Part shown: piece after piece, positions 36,301 through 45,419 of the stretch
How positions within the stretch are numbered: position 1 is the stretch's first letter
Layout of the letters: each line of letters starts with the position of its first letter
Program-made: the position numbers and the translations under genes
Notes under the pieces: model-generated
What the model was told of the DNA's origin: nothing
The model's input: only the letters and a program-made list of their open reading frames with translations
The model's database searches: none
Origin: Limisphaera sp026417315
Lineage (GTDB): Bacteria > Verrucomicrobiota > Verrucomicrobiia > Limisphaerales > Limisphaeraceae
Direction of reading: 5' to 3'
DNA length: 64,000 nt
NCBI RefSeq assembly: GCF_049537125.1
Contig: NZ_JBMVQY010000003.1
Coordinates: forward strand, 62,001-126,000

Positions 36301-37297
36301 CATGGGCAATCCTCAACGCACGTTGACCGTGTTCCCGGGCGCCACGCTGCAGTTCTATCGCACCACCAATGCCTGGGACAAACAGTTTGTCCTCCATGGT
36401 TCCGGAACCAACCTCACGGTCAACAACGCCAGTTGGACCAACCGATTGGTGGGGCCCATCACTCTGGTCGGGCCCTGCTGGTTCAACGCCGGCGGTGACC
36501 TCCTGATCGTGGACAGCCCCATCCGCGGCGACGGCAGCCTGATCAAGCTGGGCGGGGCCACTCTGCGCCTGGGCGGCGTCAGCTCGCACACGGGCGATAC
36601 CATCGTGAGCAACGGGACATTGCAGGTCGAAGGCCGACTCGAACGGACCCGACAAGTGTGGGTGGCCGGAGGAATGCTCACCGGGACCGGGGTGATCGCC
36701 GGCCCGATCCGGGTGTTGCCGGGTGGAACCCTGGCACCCGCGGGCGCCAAGCGAGGCTCCCTCACTGCCACAAACGTGCTCGTCCTGGAAGGAACGGTCG
36801 AGATGGATGTCTTCCGATCCGGAAGCGGCACCCTGGAGACGGACCAGATCCGCGGGCTCGAGGCGGTGCAATTCGGAGGCACCCTGCGCTTGAATCTCAC
36901 GGGAACCGCCCTGCAGGCAGGCGACGTTCTGCCGTTGTTCGAAGCCAAACAGTACAGCGGCAGCTTCGGGGCCATCGAACCGACCACGCCCGGGCCGGAT
37001 CTGGCATGGGACACTACATGGTTGGCGCGCGATGGCACCTTGCGCGTGACGGTGCCCGCTCCGGCACAGCCGCGGATCGACGGCTGGACCTGGCTGGGAA
37101 GCGAACTTCGGTTGACGGGCAGTGGCGGCTCTGCAGGGGGCACGTATCGCGTCTGGGCCAGCACGAACGTGGCGCTCCCGGCAGCGGCCTGGTGGCCGGT
37201 ACGAACCAACCGGTTCGACGCGACTGGCGCGTTCCAGGAGGTGCTCCCGGTGGAGCCCGGGGTCTCGCCGCTCTTCTATCGCCTGAGCGTGCCTTGA
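33365..37297 (+). CDS. Large exported protein with autotransporter-type beta-strand repeats
   Basis: A 1310-residue exported protein. The ATG at 33365 follows a GGAGAG ribosome-binding site and starts a signal peptide ending near GGLA-AVYQW. The N-terminal block (W..g.gG.lfW..p.NW) and many later units, such as GGATLRLGGVSSHTGDTIVS with NGTLQVEG after it and KQGAGQLTLAGDNSG, are the passenger-associated (PATR) repeats of extracellular beta-helices. There is no autotransporter barrel and no sorting tail: it ends in a domain of the form W..V..N.FDA.G.F...PV.PG..P.FYRL.VP, common in verrucomicrobial exported proteins. Its role is unknown; adhesion or polysaccharide binding is the usual guess. 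Confidence 0.85.
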   Translation: MKRNASGQRRFLASTMTSVVMAGAILGWLPLGGLAAVYQWTGSGGNLFWSHPANWLPEGLPGQADDVRFFDPGAATEEGSTTVVLPGNATVRSLWFGQTNGFHRLELQDRAQLVLGGSGSVTALLVGTESDNGNGQSVAAAITGTGASLVISNPAAVVAVRQASANAGPNLRARLDLSGLEEVTWVAGRLLVGSESPVAPRPSGTVWLGRTNRLVLTGAAPALAIGGRGGNNNGGNSSYLYLGEENWIFTDSIMIGRGKQGGDSSILFHTNAFAQPRAVFRAADGQGRVASWNIADSENISGTVPARGSAQFVGGLVDALVDTLFIGKSTTGSGTGTPAGYWMMEYGILDVNRLYAGYQSRPDANGARGTVHVVGPAVIRVNELLELAHVSGGTGAAQVEGTLNVTLGQVLVTGRFLSGGGRVFVNITNGSVTLPEGSELFADSVNLDGGRLTNAAVISVSNQLVAVNGSAWHGAHTFDMGIHGTASWDLSGLEGGLVVARRLSGAGTLVGEVRMNPGSTLEPGGPAHVGTLMLTHGLTLDQGQLRFDLGASAGGANDFVQTFDQLRVRGPQQVWLTPLEGSFDTSQPYTLLGASQVVLEDARFDVAGPMARSRYTFQFDTSQPGTVRLLVGGSPPRTLTWVGNGAANRWNVQGDANWNNGTGPDRFYNLDGVVFDDSGSAAQPVTVEEALVPASLTFRNSTKSYRFVGPGQWDGGSVVLEGDGLVRIENTGSNRFDSLTLLRGSLVFAGTQANQIGGTLLNVPAGALLVFSNAGPNLLPPSVALDGTLVWAQPTDGTLAASLSGAGRFLKQGAGQLTLAGDNSGLTATPAVEVHEGVLQVLSANSLPSTGVLVTNAGTLDVNGVNLGALPVTLSGWGANGQGALVNNTGNPNYVSPHVRDVTLAGDTAVGGTGRLDIRSPGGSSGDPATARLSTEGRPLNLYKVGPNGVYIVSVTVDPALADIEVRQGVLAFEGTTTSMGNPQRTLTVFPGATLQFYRTTNAWDKQFVLHGSGTNLTVNNASWTNRLVGPITLVGPCWFNAGGDLLIVDSPIRGDGSLIKLGGATLRLGGVSSHTGDTIVSNGTLQVEGRLERTRQVWVAGGMLTGTGVIAGPIRVLPGGTLAPAGAKRGSLTATNVLVLEGTVEMDVFRSGSGTLETDQIRGLEAVQFGGTLRLNLTGTALQAGDVLPLFEAKQYSGSFGAIEPTTPGPDLAWDTTWLARDGTLRVTVPAPAQPRIDGWTWLGSELRLTGSGGSAGGTYRVWASTNVALPAAAWWPVRTNRFDATGAFQEVLPVEPGVSPLFYRLSVP

Positions 37298-37535
37298 GCC
37301 GCCGCGGCTCGGCGCGGCGGCACCAACCCTTTGTGGGGCGAGAGCCTCTCCGGCAGCTTTCCCCACGCCAGGTCGGCGCGGCGACGCGGCGCCCGATCGT
37401 CTCGCAAGAGGCACGGAAGCCTTGGCTTTCCTGGTGGAACCGAGGGCGGGCTGATTCCTCGATGCGCCCTGGCGTCTCGGGCGGGAGATCCGCGCCACCC
37501 GCTACGGCGCGCCGGCGGTCCGAGAACGGCCCGGC

Positions 37536-38423
37536 TCACGGGCCCAGACGGTTGCTGTCATGGGCCAAATTCCAAACGTGCAGCCAGCGACGGCGCGGGA
37601 TGAACTCGGCGTGGCCGTCGCAGAAGTTCGCCTGGGCACCGATGGCTCCGTGGTTGTCGGCCGGATCCGGATAATTGTTCGCGTCGTTGGCGCCACTGGT
37701 ATCGTCGGCATCGGTCATGAGCAGAATCTGGGCCGGGCCGGGCCGGGTGCCCCTCGGGACGCGACTGTAACGAGAGATGGCGTAGGTCAACACCGAAAGC
37801 TCCGTTTTCTTGATGTTGCCGGAGAAATTCCCGAACACCTCATAGCTGCTGCCCGATGGCGCTTGGGGGTTGGCCCCGTTGTCTGCCAGATCCTGGACCA
37901 GCCACTGACCGGGTTTTTGCGGGTGGGGCACCAGGTTGGTGCGAATGAAATTGCGGGTGGCGGGGCACACGAAAGTGGATCGGCCAAACGCGGCCGGGAC
38001 GTAGGCGGGAACCAGCCAGTTGAAATCGTCGTCGGCCACGTGGCGGTCCGTCGTCCGGAGGCCCCGCACCTGGCCGGCCATGGGTTCGCGCCACGTGGCC
38101 CCGGAGAGGTGTCCCTCGTGATCGCTCGCGTACATCGCGCTGCCCAGGCCCAACTGCTTGAGGTTGTTGAGACAGGCAATGCGCCGGGCGCGATCTTGGG
38201 CGCGGCTCAGGGCGGGGAGCAACAGAGCCGCCAGGACTGCGATCACGAGCAGCGTCACCAGCAGTTCGATCAGTGTGAACGCGGCGCGGACCCCGGACCG
38301 TCGCTCTCCTGTCCGGCGGTCGGCCGCCCCCACCCGGACGAAACACCACGACCCCATGGCCACAGCCGACGGGAGGTGCCGCAGCCGACGGGTAACTCCG
38401 GGCTGGCCGGTCCGGTCCGACAT
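37536..38423 (-). CDS. Type II/IV pseudopilin-like protein
   Basis: A 295-residue protein with a type IV prepilin leader: a basic stretch, then AAFTLIELLVTLLVIAVLAA, cleaved before Phe. The next residues (LLLPALSRAQDRARRIACLNNLKQLG) are the typical continuation in this group, and the C terminus carries NHGAIGAQANFCDGHAEF, the H-G/D-G-H motif shared by these proteins. The ATG at 38423 gives a 31-residue basic leader before the cleavage site; ATG 38357 would give a shorter one. Such single pseudopilins are present in many copies in Verrucomicrobiota and Planctomycetota. No secretion genes are adjacent, so it relies on a prepilin peptidase elsewhere. Confidence 0.85.
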   Translation of the reverse strand: MSDRTGQPGVTRRLRHLPSAVAMGSWCFVRVGAADRRTGERRSGVRAAFTLIELLVTLLVIAVLAALLLPALSRAQDRARRIACLNNLKQLGLGSAMYASDHEGHLSGATWREPMAGQVRGLRTTDRHVADDDFNWLVPAYVPAAFGRSTFVCPATRNFIRTNLVPHPQKPGQWLVQDLADNGANPQAPSGSSYEVFGNFSGNIKKTELSVLTYAISRYSRVPRGTRPGPAQILLMTDADDTSGANDANNYPDPADNHGAIGAQANFCDGHAEFIPRRRWLHVWNLAHDSNRLGP

Positions 38424-39203
38424 CGGCGCCACTCTCTTCCTGTTTGGCACGTTCGTCAATGCTGCTGCGGCCCCGCCTGCGGCCGGGGGATCTCGTTTTG
38501 CGCACCGGAGACGAACCGTCCGGGAAGAACACCACCGCGCACGGCCGAGCAGACCGCGCCTCCGGCACCGGAGATGAAGCCCCCAAAGGGATCTTCCGGT
38601 TGAGAAAAGTCCAAGGGACCCGGTCAGGAAAGGGCCCCGGCCTGACCGGCCACCGGAGTCTGCAACCCTCGCTGAAGATTTTGGCGCTCTTTGGCGCGGT
38701 TGGCAATGCATCCGGCACGAACGGAGCCACGCCACGTGGTGGTGCGCCAGAAGTCCACAGGTCTGGCGACGAGTGGCTATTGGGCATGCATTGGGAAAGC
38801 CGCGGAGGTGGCAACGGTGTGGAGGACCTCAAGGAAGCATGGGCGATGGAAAGTGGGAGAGCCCGTGCCCACCGATGCGCACGCGGTGGCCTGCATCAGA
38901 GTCCGTGAGCCTGTCGCGAGGATGGCCCCGCGGGTTTTGGGGTGCCATGGCCGGCAGCCGGGAGGCGCAGCAGGGCCTTGCTGCGCTGGGGCTCCGTGGT
39001 GACGTTGGGGTTTGCGACCGGTGAGTCCCAACTGATTCAGGCTCAATCAATTTCCGCCTTCGGACACCGCGAAAGCGGGGGCATTGGGCGCCTGTCGGGC
39101 ACGGGAAAGCCGAGGGACCATGGCATTCGGTGGGGATCTCTGAGTTTGGGTGCATAAACGAATCGCGCCCGCCACTGCCCACAGGTGGCGCGGAACACTC
39201 AAC
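38424..39203. other. Gene-free stretch
   Basis: About 780 bp without a supported gene between the pseudopilin gene and the REP-like palindromes. No structure found. Confidence 0.4.
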
Positions 39204-39444
39204 GCGCCGAAGGCGCCTCCATTTGTAAGCGCGGGGCAGCGCCCCGGGCATTCGGCCCGCTAAACCTGATCACGCCCTGAAAGGGCGTACCTCCGTGGGC
39301 CCTTCACAAGGGGCGGGCATAGCCACCCCGAGTTCCGCCCTTTCAGGGCGAGATGAATCCGTTTGGCCTGCCTGCTCACGGCGTTGCACTGGGCTGGTGA
39401 ATCGCCGCGCCGTCGGGGCGGACCCGCAACGCGCCGAAAGGCGC
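39204..39444. repeat. Cluster of five short REP-like palindromes
   Basis: Five compact hairpins occur in 240 bp: GCGCC-GAA-GGCGC (39204-39216), GGGGC-AGC-GCCCC (39233-39245), ACGCCCT-GAA-AGGGCGT (39272-39288), CGCCCT-TTC-AGGGCG (39337-39351) and GCGCC-GAAA-GGCGC (39431-39444). The third and fourth are the same unit in inverted orientation about 50 bp apart, and the first and last are close copies of another unit. This paired inverted layout is typical of REP/BIME-like elements mobilised by RAYT transposases; no such transposase is in the window. Confidence 0.6.
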
Positions 39445-39889
39445 AACGATGGACCCGGTATCGAAGCCCTCTGCTTGTCCTGGGTGCCTTCTTGTGCCGG
39501 CACAATCACCGCCCGGGTGGAGTCATCCCGCCGTGCATCGAGGGCACGCAACGTTTTCGGCTCTTGATGGGGCTCGTTGGCATGTAAAGGGCAGGCGCTG
39601 CCTCGGAGGCAGGAACGCTTGCAACATCGACTCAGGCGGAGCTCACCATCCCCGCAGACCCGATGTTTGGCGCTTTTCAAGCTGAGGACTTGTCCGAAAG
39701 CTCTGCGCAACCTCAGACGTCTTCGGCGATCCGACGGAAAGAGGCATTTCATGGGGACCTCTAAAGTCGCAGCTCGAAAACGGAAATGCGCCGCTCACCC
39801 AAAGGGCTCGGAAATCGGGGTTGAGTTGACGGGTCCACCGGTGGTAGTGTGGTTGCGGACGGCGTTCCTTGCCTCCACTCGAGAACGGT
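39445..39889. other. Gene-free stretch before tRNA-Pro
   Basis: About 445 bp without a supported gene. It should contain the tRNA promoter; no clear boxes were identified. Confidence 0.4.
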
Positions 39890-39967
39890 CGGGGCGTAGC
39901 GTAGCCTGGCTAGCGCGCTTGCTTGGGGTGCAAGAGGTCGCGAGTTCAAATCTCGCCGCCCCGACCA
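39890..39967 (+). tRNA. tRNA-Pro (anticodon GGG)
   Basis: A complete cloverleaf: acceptor CGGGGCG pairs with CGCCCCG, the D-arm has TAGC...GCGC spacing, the anticodon stem CTTGC/GCAAG closes the loop TTGGGGT giving anticodon GGG (reads CCC, Pro), and the T-arm is GCGAG-TTCAAAT-CTCGC. The discriminator A is followed by an encoded CCA (39965-39967). tRNA 3' ends are common integration sites, and an AT-richer block begins about 1.7 kb downstream. Confidence 0.95.
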
Positions 39968-40097
39968 CTCCTTTTTCCGGGCTCGGTTTTTCCAGGGGCG
40001 GTTCCGGACCGGGGCAGGCGACGGCGGGCGGCGCACGTCGGTGCCGGCGCGCATCTCGGGCGGTTGATTCGGGAAACTGCGAGGCGATGCAGCCGCC

Positions 40098-41630
40098 TCA
40101 GGTTCCGCGCAAGACGAACTGGCGGTGGCGTGGGAACAGCGGTCGGAGCCGTTGCGACAGTTCGTCCTGGAGGGCCTGGAGTTCCTGATACACCGCCACG
40201 GCTTCCGGACGCGGCTGGGTGGTCTCGGCCGGGTTGAGCTTCACGAAGGCATCGGTGATCTCGTGGATGGCAACCTTCTCGCCTTTCTGGAGGCGCCAGC
40301 ACCACAGCGCTTGCAGCGCGGCCCCGTAGGCGGCGCCTTCGCTGACTTTCAGGGTGACGACCTCGGCGTTGAACACATCGGCCATGATCTGACGCCAGAG
40401 TTTGGATTTGGAGCCTCCTCCCGTGGCGCGGATCTGACCGGCCCGAACCCCGAGCTGGGCGAGGCGGCGCAGTCCGTAGTTCATGCCCAGGGTGACCCCT
40501 TCCATGGCGGCGCGGCAGAAGTGGCTGGCGGTGAAGGTGCGGGGGGTCACGCCCAGGAGCACGCCGGTGCCTTCGGGTACGTTGGGAGTGCGTTCGCCCT
40601 CCAGGTAGGGCAACAACAGCAGGCCGTGTGCGCCCGGGGGCACGCTGGCGGCCTTTTTCTCGAACTGTGCGTGGGTGTAACCGAAGTCCTGGCGCATCAT
40701 TTCAGTGGCCACGGTGACGTTCATGGTGCAGAGCAGGGGCAGCCAGCGGTTGGTGGAGTCGCAGAAGGCGGCGATCTCGCCGGCGGGATCGACCACCGGT
40801 TTTTCGGAGCAGGCGTAGATGGTGCCGCTGGTGCCGAAGCTGGCGGTGACGATGCCCTGGCGGGTGTTGCCGGTGCCGATGGCGCCCATCATGTTGTCGC
40901 CACCGCCGGCGCTGACGAGCACGCCCGGTTCCAGGCCCAGTTGTCGCGCCGCCTCGGGGCGGAGGCGCCCGGCCGGCTGATCGCTGGGGATGAGCGGGGG
41001 CAGTTTTTGCATGAGGTCCGGGTCGATGGCCCTGACGGTGGCCTCGCACCAGCGACGTCGCCGCACGTCCAGCAGGGCCGTCCCGCTGGCGTCGCCATAT
41101 TCCATGACCCGTTCGCCGGTCAGCCAGAAGTTCAGGTAATCATGCGGCAACAGGACGGTGGCCAGGCGGGCGTAATTGTGGGGCTCGTGCTTTTTGAGCC
41201 AGAGGATTTTCGAGGCGGTGAAACCCGGCAGGATGGCCAATCCCTGGAGGCGGAGGGTTGCTTTGAACCCGCCGAGGGCGGCCATGATTTCCTCGCATTC
41301 GGCCGCCGTGGAGGTGTCACACCAGAGCTTGGCGGGTCGGATGACCTCGCCGTCCTTGTCGAGAGGGACAAACCCGTGTTGTTGTCCGGAGACACCGATG
41401 GCGACGACCTCGGCCGGGCGGGCCTTCGCCTGGCGCAGGGCGGCGCGCACGGCCTTGATGGTGGCGTCGCGCCACGTGTGGGGATGTTGTTCTTTGGCGC
41501 CGGGGGGGAGGTTGGGAATCAGGTCATAGGCCTGAGCACCCGCGCCCAGGACGCGACCATTGCGTGCATCCACGACCAGTGCCTTGGTGGATTGGGTTCC
41601 GCTGTCGATGCCGATGAGCAAAGAGCGCAT
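40098..41630 (-). CDS. xylB: Xylulokinase
   Basis: A 510-residue FGGY-family sugar kinase that phosphorylates D-xylulose. It has the ATP phosphate-1 motif GIDSGTQSTKALVVD at the N terminus, VAIGVSGQQHGFVPLD, a KILWLKKHEP segment, AGGGDNMMGAIGTG with the catalytic Asp, the SFGTSGTIY phosphate-2 loop and GGGSKSKLWRQIMADVFN near the adenine site, all matching XylB in preference to glycerol kinase. The start at 41630 gives the family length. No xylose isomerase or transporter is adjacent. It faces the tRNA-Pro gene, and other FGGY substrates cannot be fully excluded. Confidence 0.9.
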   Translation of the reverse strand: MRSLLIGIDSGTQSTKALVVDARNGRVLGAGAQAYDLIPNLPPGAKEQHPHTWRDATIKAVRAALRQAKARPAEVVAIGVSGQQHGFVPLDKDGEVIRPAKLWCDTSTAAECEEIMAALGGFKATLRLQGLAILPGFTASKILWLKKHEPHNYARLATVLLPHDYLNFWLTGERVMEYGDASGTALLDVRRRRWCEATVRAIDPDLMQKLPPLIPSDQPAGRLRPEAARQLGLEPGVLVSAGGGDNMMGAIGTGNTRQGIVTASFGTSGTIYACSEKPVVDPAGEIAAFCDSTNRWLPLLCTMNVTVATEMMRQDFGYTHAQFEKKAASVPPGAHGLLLLPYLEGERTPNVPEGTGVLLGVTPRTFTASHFCRAAMEGVTLGMNYGLRRLAQLGVRAGQIRATGGGSKSKLWRQIMADVFNAEVVTLKVSEGAAYGAALQALWCWRLQKGEKVAIHEITDAFVKLNPAETTQPRPEAVAVYQELQALQDELSQRLRPLFPRHRQFVLRGT

Positions 41631-42587
41631 GCGGCTTGTGTAGCGCGGCCAGGGCGACATTTCACGCCTTTTTTTAGCGGTCGGCCCCAAGGAGTTCGCG
41701 GCCGGAAGCCTCGGGAGCGGGATGGCCGTTTTTTGGAAGTGCCACCGGCGATTGCATGGCCCATTCGGATCGCCATCAGGAATGAAGGTCCCCCTGCACC
41801 TTCCATTTTCGGCCCGCCCGGAAGCGTGTGGAAAAACTCGAGCTCGGAGAATAGGCTTCGGTCTTATGAGGAGATTGGAGCGTGTTCCGTTGGGAACTGC
41901 CTTTCCCACTCCCTGCTATACTTTCTTGCCCGTCAAGCCCCTAGAGAAGTTGAGGCCAAATCCAACCGGCGATCCCAAGGATGAGCTCGCTTAAAAACAC
42001 TTTCCTAGATCTTCGCCACCGCCCCCTCCGCACACTCCTTGGCTTCCCAAATGCCAAACCCCCTCAAACGGAGCATTGCAGACTCCACTTGCGCCGCACG
42101 GCCGCCATTGTATCCCCGTGCTTTCCCCGTCCCCAGAGAACTACGACCAGCACATCAGTCCCAGCGCTTCCGCGCGTTCGCGTCTTCATAGGTTGCACAG
42201 GGCACCGCCCATGGTCAGCCGGACCCGCCAGAGGCCGCGGCCAAAGAACTCTCCCCCTATCCCGGCTACCAAGTCTCGGAGGATATCCTTTCGAAGGTGA
42301 CGGCTTGAGCGCTCCGCGCTCACGCCACACAACACCTATCCGCTCTCCCACGGGAGCCGGCCCGCCGCCACCCTCGTTCTGCAGCCGCTTGTCTCAACTA
42401 CCGTGGCAAAATGAGCGTCCGTAATGACTTCCTCTTATACCTCCCCTGCGCGCTGACGTTTTTCCGAGGATGTGTGCGTTTTCTCACCGCCCTGATACGC
42501 CACTTAAGCCCCCCAGTACATGTCATGGGGGCTGCCGATAGCTGTCGCAAAGCGGCAGAATGCCCCGGCTTTTCCCTTGTCATTCCC
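41631..42587. other. Gene-free, AT-richer stretch
   Basis: About 960 bp with no supported gene and noticeably lower GC than the flanks. Near its right end a hairpin with arms AGCCCCC (42507-42513) and GGGGGCT (42527-42533) lies just past the stop of the minus-strand beta-helix gene; it lacks a T run on either strand, so its role as a terminator is doubtful. Confidence 0.45.
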
Positions 42588-45419
42588 CTACTTCAGCTGG
42601 ATCCATGCCCGATGCTGGCTTCCGTCAGACAACGTGGCAACCAACTGCCAGATACCCTTACTCATACCACTCTGGCGCGTGTCTAGGTTGAACCGCCACA
42701 CGCCGTCGCTATATACGAACTGATTTCCACTAGTGGCAGCGTCTTGTGGTGTCGCATCAATCGGCTCCGCTGCGGTCGTCGCGTCGCTAAACTTGACCAC
42801 TTGGAGCCGATGCACCCCTGCCACCACCGGCGTGCCGCCACAGAACGCTTTAAACTTCACGGGGATGGTACTGCCGAACTTAAACGTCTGAAGGGGTGCA
42901 AAGAAGCTGCCGCCTGTGGCATCCGAGCCACCGATTGGCGGTAGAAAGCCATCGAACTCCAGTGGGGCGCGAATGACCTTAAACGAGCACGCTGCCACGT
43001 TGCCCGCTGCGTCGCTCGCCGTGCACGTGACCACAACCTCGCCAACCGGAAAACCACTGCCGGATGGTGGATCGCACGTCACGAGCGGCGAGGGATCCAC
43101 CCCATCGCTCGCGCTTACAGCGAACGTTACAGGCACGAGTGGATCTGGACTGCAATGCACCCGAATCTCACCAGGACAATGAATCACGGGCGGTTCCGCA
43201 TCCCCTTGCACGACTGGTTGCCCGCAGGGCGAAAAAGCAGATGTGTTCCCCTCCGGGTCGGTAGCGGTTGCCGTAATAATCCAGCCTACTGGAACAGACA
43301 CCGGCAACCAGACATCAATCCGGCCATTCCCATTCTGATCCGTGGTGACATCTGTCGCGCCAAGGAAACGCTCGCCTTCACCATACCCCGACGCGTCGCA
43401 CTCTCGGTTCGCGAACAACTCAATCCGAAATGTGGTCTGGGGCGTGCTGTGAATAAAGCCCTGCACCCTTGTACCCGTGGGCGTGCTGGAGGCATTTTGA
43501 ATGATCGGAAAGTTTTGCAGCTTGTTGACCCCCTCATCCATGTCCAGAGGATCATTCTCAATCATTTCCCAGCGAATGTACGGCATGGTCAGGAAGATAC
43601 CATAGACTGGATGGTCTTCCGCTCCGGCGTTAGAATGAATGCTGTTACCCAGAATCCGATTGCGGACCGCATAAGGGCCAGCTTCCCACGGGGCGTGGCC
43701 AACGCCGATCCCACAGTGCACGTTAAACGCAACCACATTTCCGGCTCCGGTTTCCTCGCCACCGATCGTGTTGTCATGGGCTCCGGCACCAATCGCTATC
43801 CCATCAGCGTTAGGCAGCGGCGAGAGCCCCGTTCGGTCGGTGCCGATGTAATTTCCCTGGATGCGATTGCCGAAGGTCTCCGTGTGGAGAACAAGGATAC
43901 CATGGCGCGCGTTCCCCGAAATAACGTTGCGCGCATTGGCGCTCGTACCACCAATAAGGTTACTTTGGGCGCAATCGGAGAGATACATTCCCACGCCATT
44001 GGGCAGCGCAACCGTAGCCGATACGTCGGTACCCACGAAGTTACCCTGAACACGCCCCCCACTGCTCATGAGTCTAATGCCAGTATCATTTCCCGAGATA
44101 ATGTTGCGGTCCGCGTCGTTGGTGCCGCCGATACGAACATTGGGATTAAAGACGAACACGCCTTCGTGTTGGTAGGGCAAAGCCTTCGTGCCCGTGCTGT
44201 CCGTTCCGATATAGTTCCCTACAATAGCGACGTCGTCCGCTGTGACGCTGATGCCTCGATAGCCATTGGCAGAAATGACATTCCGTCGCACGAGAGCCTG
44301 ATGACCGAAGTAGAGCTGCAGGCCCACGAGCCCGTTGCCTAACGCCGTCTGGCCGGTGATGTCAGTACCTATCAAGTTGTTTTCGATACGATGTCTCAGT
44401 CCTGTGGCAAACAAGCCAATCAGGACATTCCCCGAAATGAGGTTATGTGCGATTACACAATCATCGCCGACCACCCAGGCACCCCATTGATTTGGAAGAG
44501 GCATGCGGCCCGAGAGGTCAGTGCCGATAAAATTGCTTTCGACTCGAGTCCGGTGGCATTCCCAGGAGCAGAAAATGCCGCATGCTTGCTGCCAGAAGCC
44601 CAGTGGCTCGGTCGTGTTGCCGGAGATCAAGTTGTTGCGAATCACTGTGTCGGGGGCGTACTCGGCCTTGATCCCTCCGGCATAATGATAGCCTACTAGG
44701 CCCTCGGGCGGAATAATGCCGGTGGGGTTCGAAAGCGCTCGAGTCCCGGTGGCGTCCGTCCCGATCTTGTTGTATTGGACCGTGGTGCGAGCGCTCCACT
44801 CTAGGTTGATGTTCCATTTATTCCCGGAGATGACATTGGCTTGTCCTGGTTCCGGCGAGCCTATCACATTGCCGTCAGAGTGAAACGCTAGAATGCCCGC
44901 GTGAGCCGGGTATTCGGGGCTGGTCTCGATGCCGTTACCCGCGGGGGTTAGGCCGTCGGGCATGAGACCGATGTAGTTCCCGAGTATTCTGTTGGTGCCG
45001 TTGGGCGAGGCCCACGTTCCCTCGAGGCGGATGCCGCTGAGGTGAAATCTGGTGATTACGAGCCCCCGGACGAGGCTGGAGCCGCTCACTATGAGCAGAC
45101 CATTGGCCCCAGGGCCGGCGAGCGCTCCGTCCAGATGCACGATTGGTGTGCCGAGGAAGCCAGGCTGCGTCGTACCGTCAATGGCGACCGGATCCGTGAT
45201 CGGCGGCAAAGGGGTGAGCGGCTGAAGGGTATACGGCGCCACTGGAATGTTAAACGCGATCGTGTCGAAACCGGGCGTGGCGTTGGCCTGTTCAATCGCC
45301 CACCGGAGTGTTCCTGGGCCATTATCGGCAGTGGTTGTGACCGTGAAGGTTGCTGCAGAGACCGCAGCAGTAGCAGTGCAGACGAGGAGGGCGGCGGTGA
45401 GTTGAGCTCTTGCTTTCAT
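42588..45419 (-). CDS. Exported beta-helix protein with HYR and PxKF domains
   Basis: A 943-residue exported protein. A signal peptide (MKARAQLTAALLVCTATAAVSA) leads into TFTVTTTADNGPGTLRWAI, the start typical of right-handed parallel beta-helix proteins. At least seven repeats of the form N.IGTD.tGt.alpN...g and NVISGN follow to about residue 600. Then come a beta domain (LFANRECDASGYGEGERF), a HYR domain (PPVIHCPGEIRV, VTCTASDAAGNVAACSFKV) and a C-terminal PxKF domain (FKFGSTIPVKFKAFCGG) ending in a WQLVATLSDG strand. Surface binding or polysaccharide contact is likely, not proven. The AGGAGAG ribosome-binding site fixes the start. Its composition is AT-richer than its neighbours, which suggests transfer. 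Confidence 0.85.
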   Translation of the reverse strand: MKARAQLTAALLVCTATAAVSAATFTVTTTADNGPGTLRWAIEQANATPGFDTIAFNIPVAPYTLQPLTPLPPITDPVAIDGTTQPGFLGTPIVHLDGALAGPGANGLLIVSGSSLVRGLVITRFHLSGIRLEGTWASPNGTNRILGNYIGLMPDGLTPAGNGIETSPEYPAHAGILAFHSDGNVIGSPEPGQANVISGNKWNINLEWSARTTVQYNKIGTDATGTRALSNPTGIIPPEGLVGYHYAGGIKAEYAPDTVIRNNLISGNTTEPLGFWQQACGIFCSWECHRTRVESNFIGTDLSGRMPLPNQWGAWVVGDDCVIAHNLISGNVLIGLFATGLRHRIENNLIGTDITGQTALGNGLVGLQLYFGHQALVRRNVISANGYRGISVTADDVAIVGNYIGTDSTGTKALPYQHEGVFVFNPNVRIGGTNDADRNIISGNDTGIRLMSSGGRVQGNFVGTDVSATVALPNGVGMYLSDCAQSNLIGGTSANARNVISGNARHGILVLHTETFGNRIQGNYIGTDRTGLSPLPNADGIAIGAGAHDNTIGGEETGAGNVVAFNVHCGIGVGHAPWEAGPYAVRNRILGNSIHSNAGAEDHPVYGIFLTMPYIRWEMIENDPLDMDEGVNKLQNFPIIQNASSTPTGTRVQGFIHSTPQTTFRIELFANRECDASGYGEGERFLGATDVTTDQNGNGRIDVWLPVSVPVGWIITATATDPEGNTSAFSPCGQPVVQGDAEPPVIHCPGEIRVHCSPDPLVPVTFAVSASDGVDPSPLVTCDPPSGSGFPVGEVVVTCTASDAAGNVAACSFKVIRAPLEFDGFLPPIGGSDATGGSFFAPLQTFKFGSTIPVKFKAFCGGTPVVAGVHRLQVVKFSDATTAAEPIDATPQDAATSGNQFVYSDGVWRFNLDTRQSGMSKGIWQLVATLSDGSQHRAWIQLK

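Noticed and set aside
39204..39444. A CRISPR array
   Set aside because: The palindromes are 13-17 bp, differ from each other and are irregularly spaced; there are no spacers or cas genes.
42507..42533. Hairpin just beyond the beta-helix gene as an intrinsic terminator
   Set aside because: The stem is good but no T run follows on either strand.
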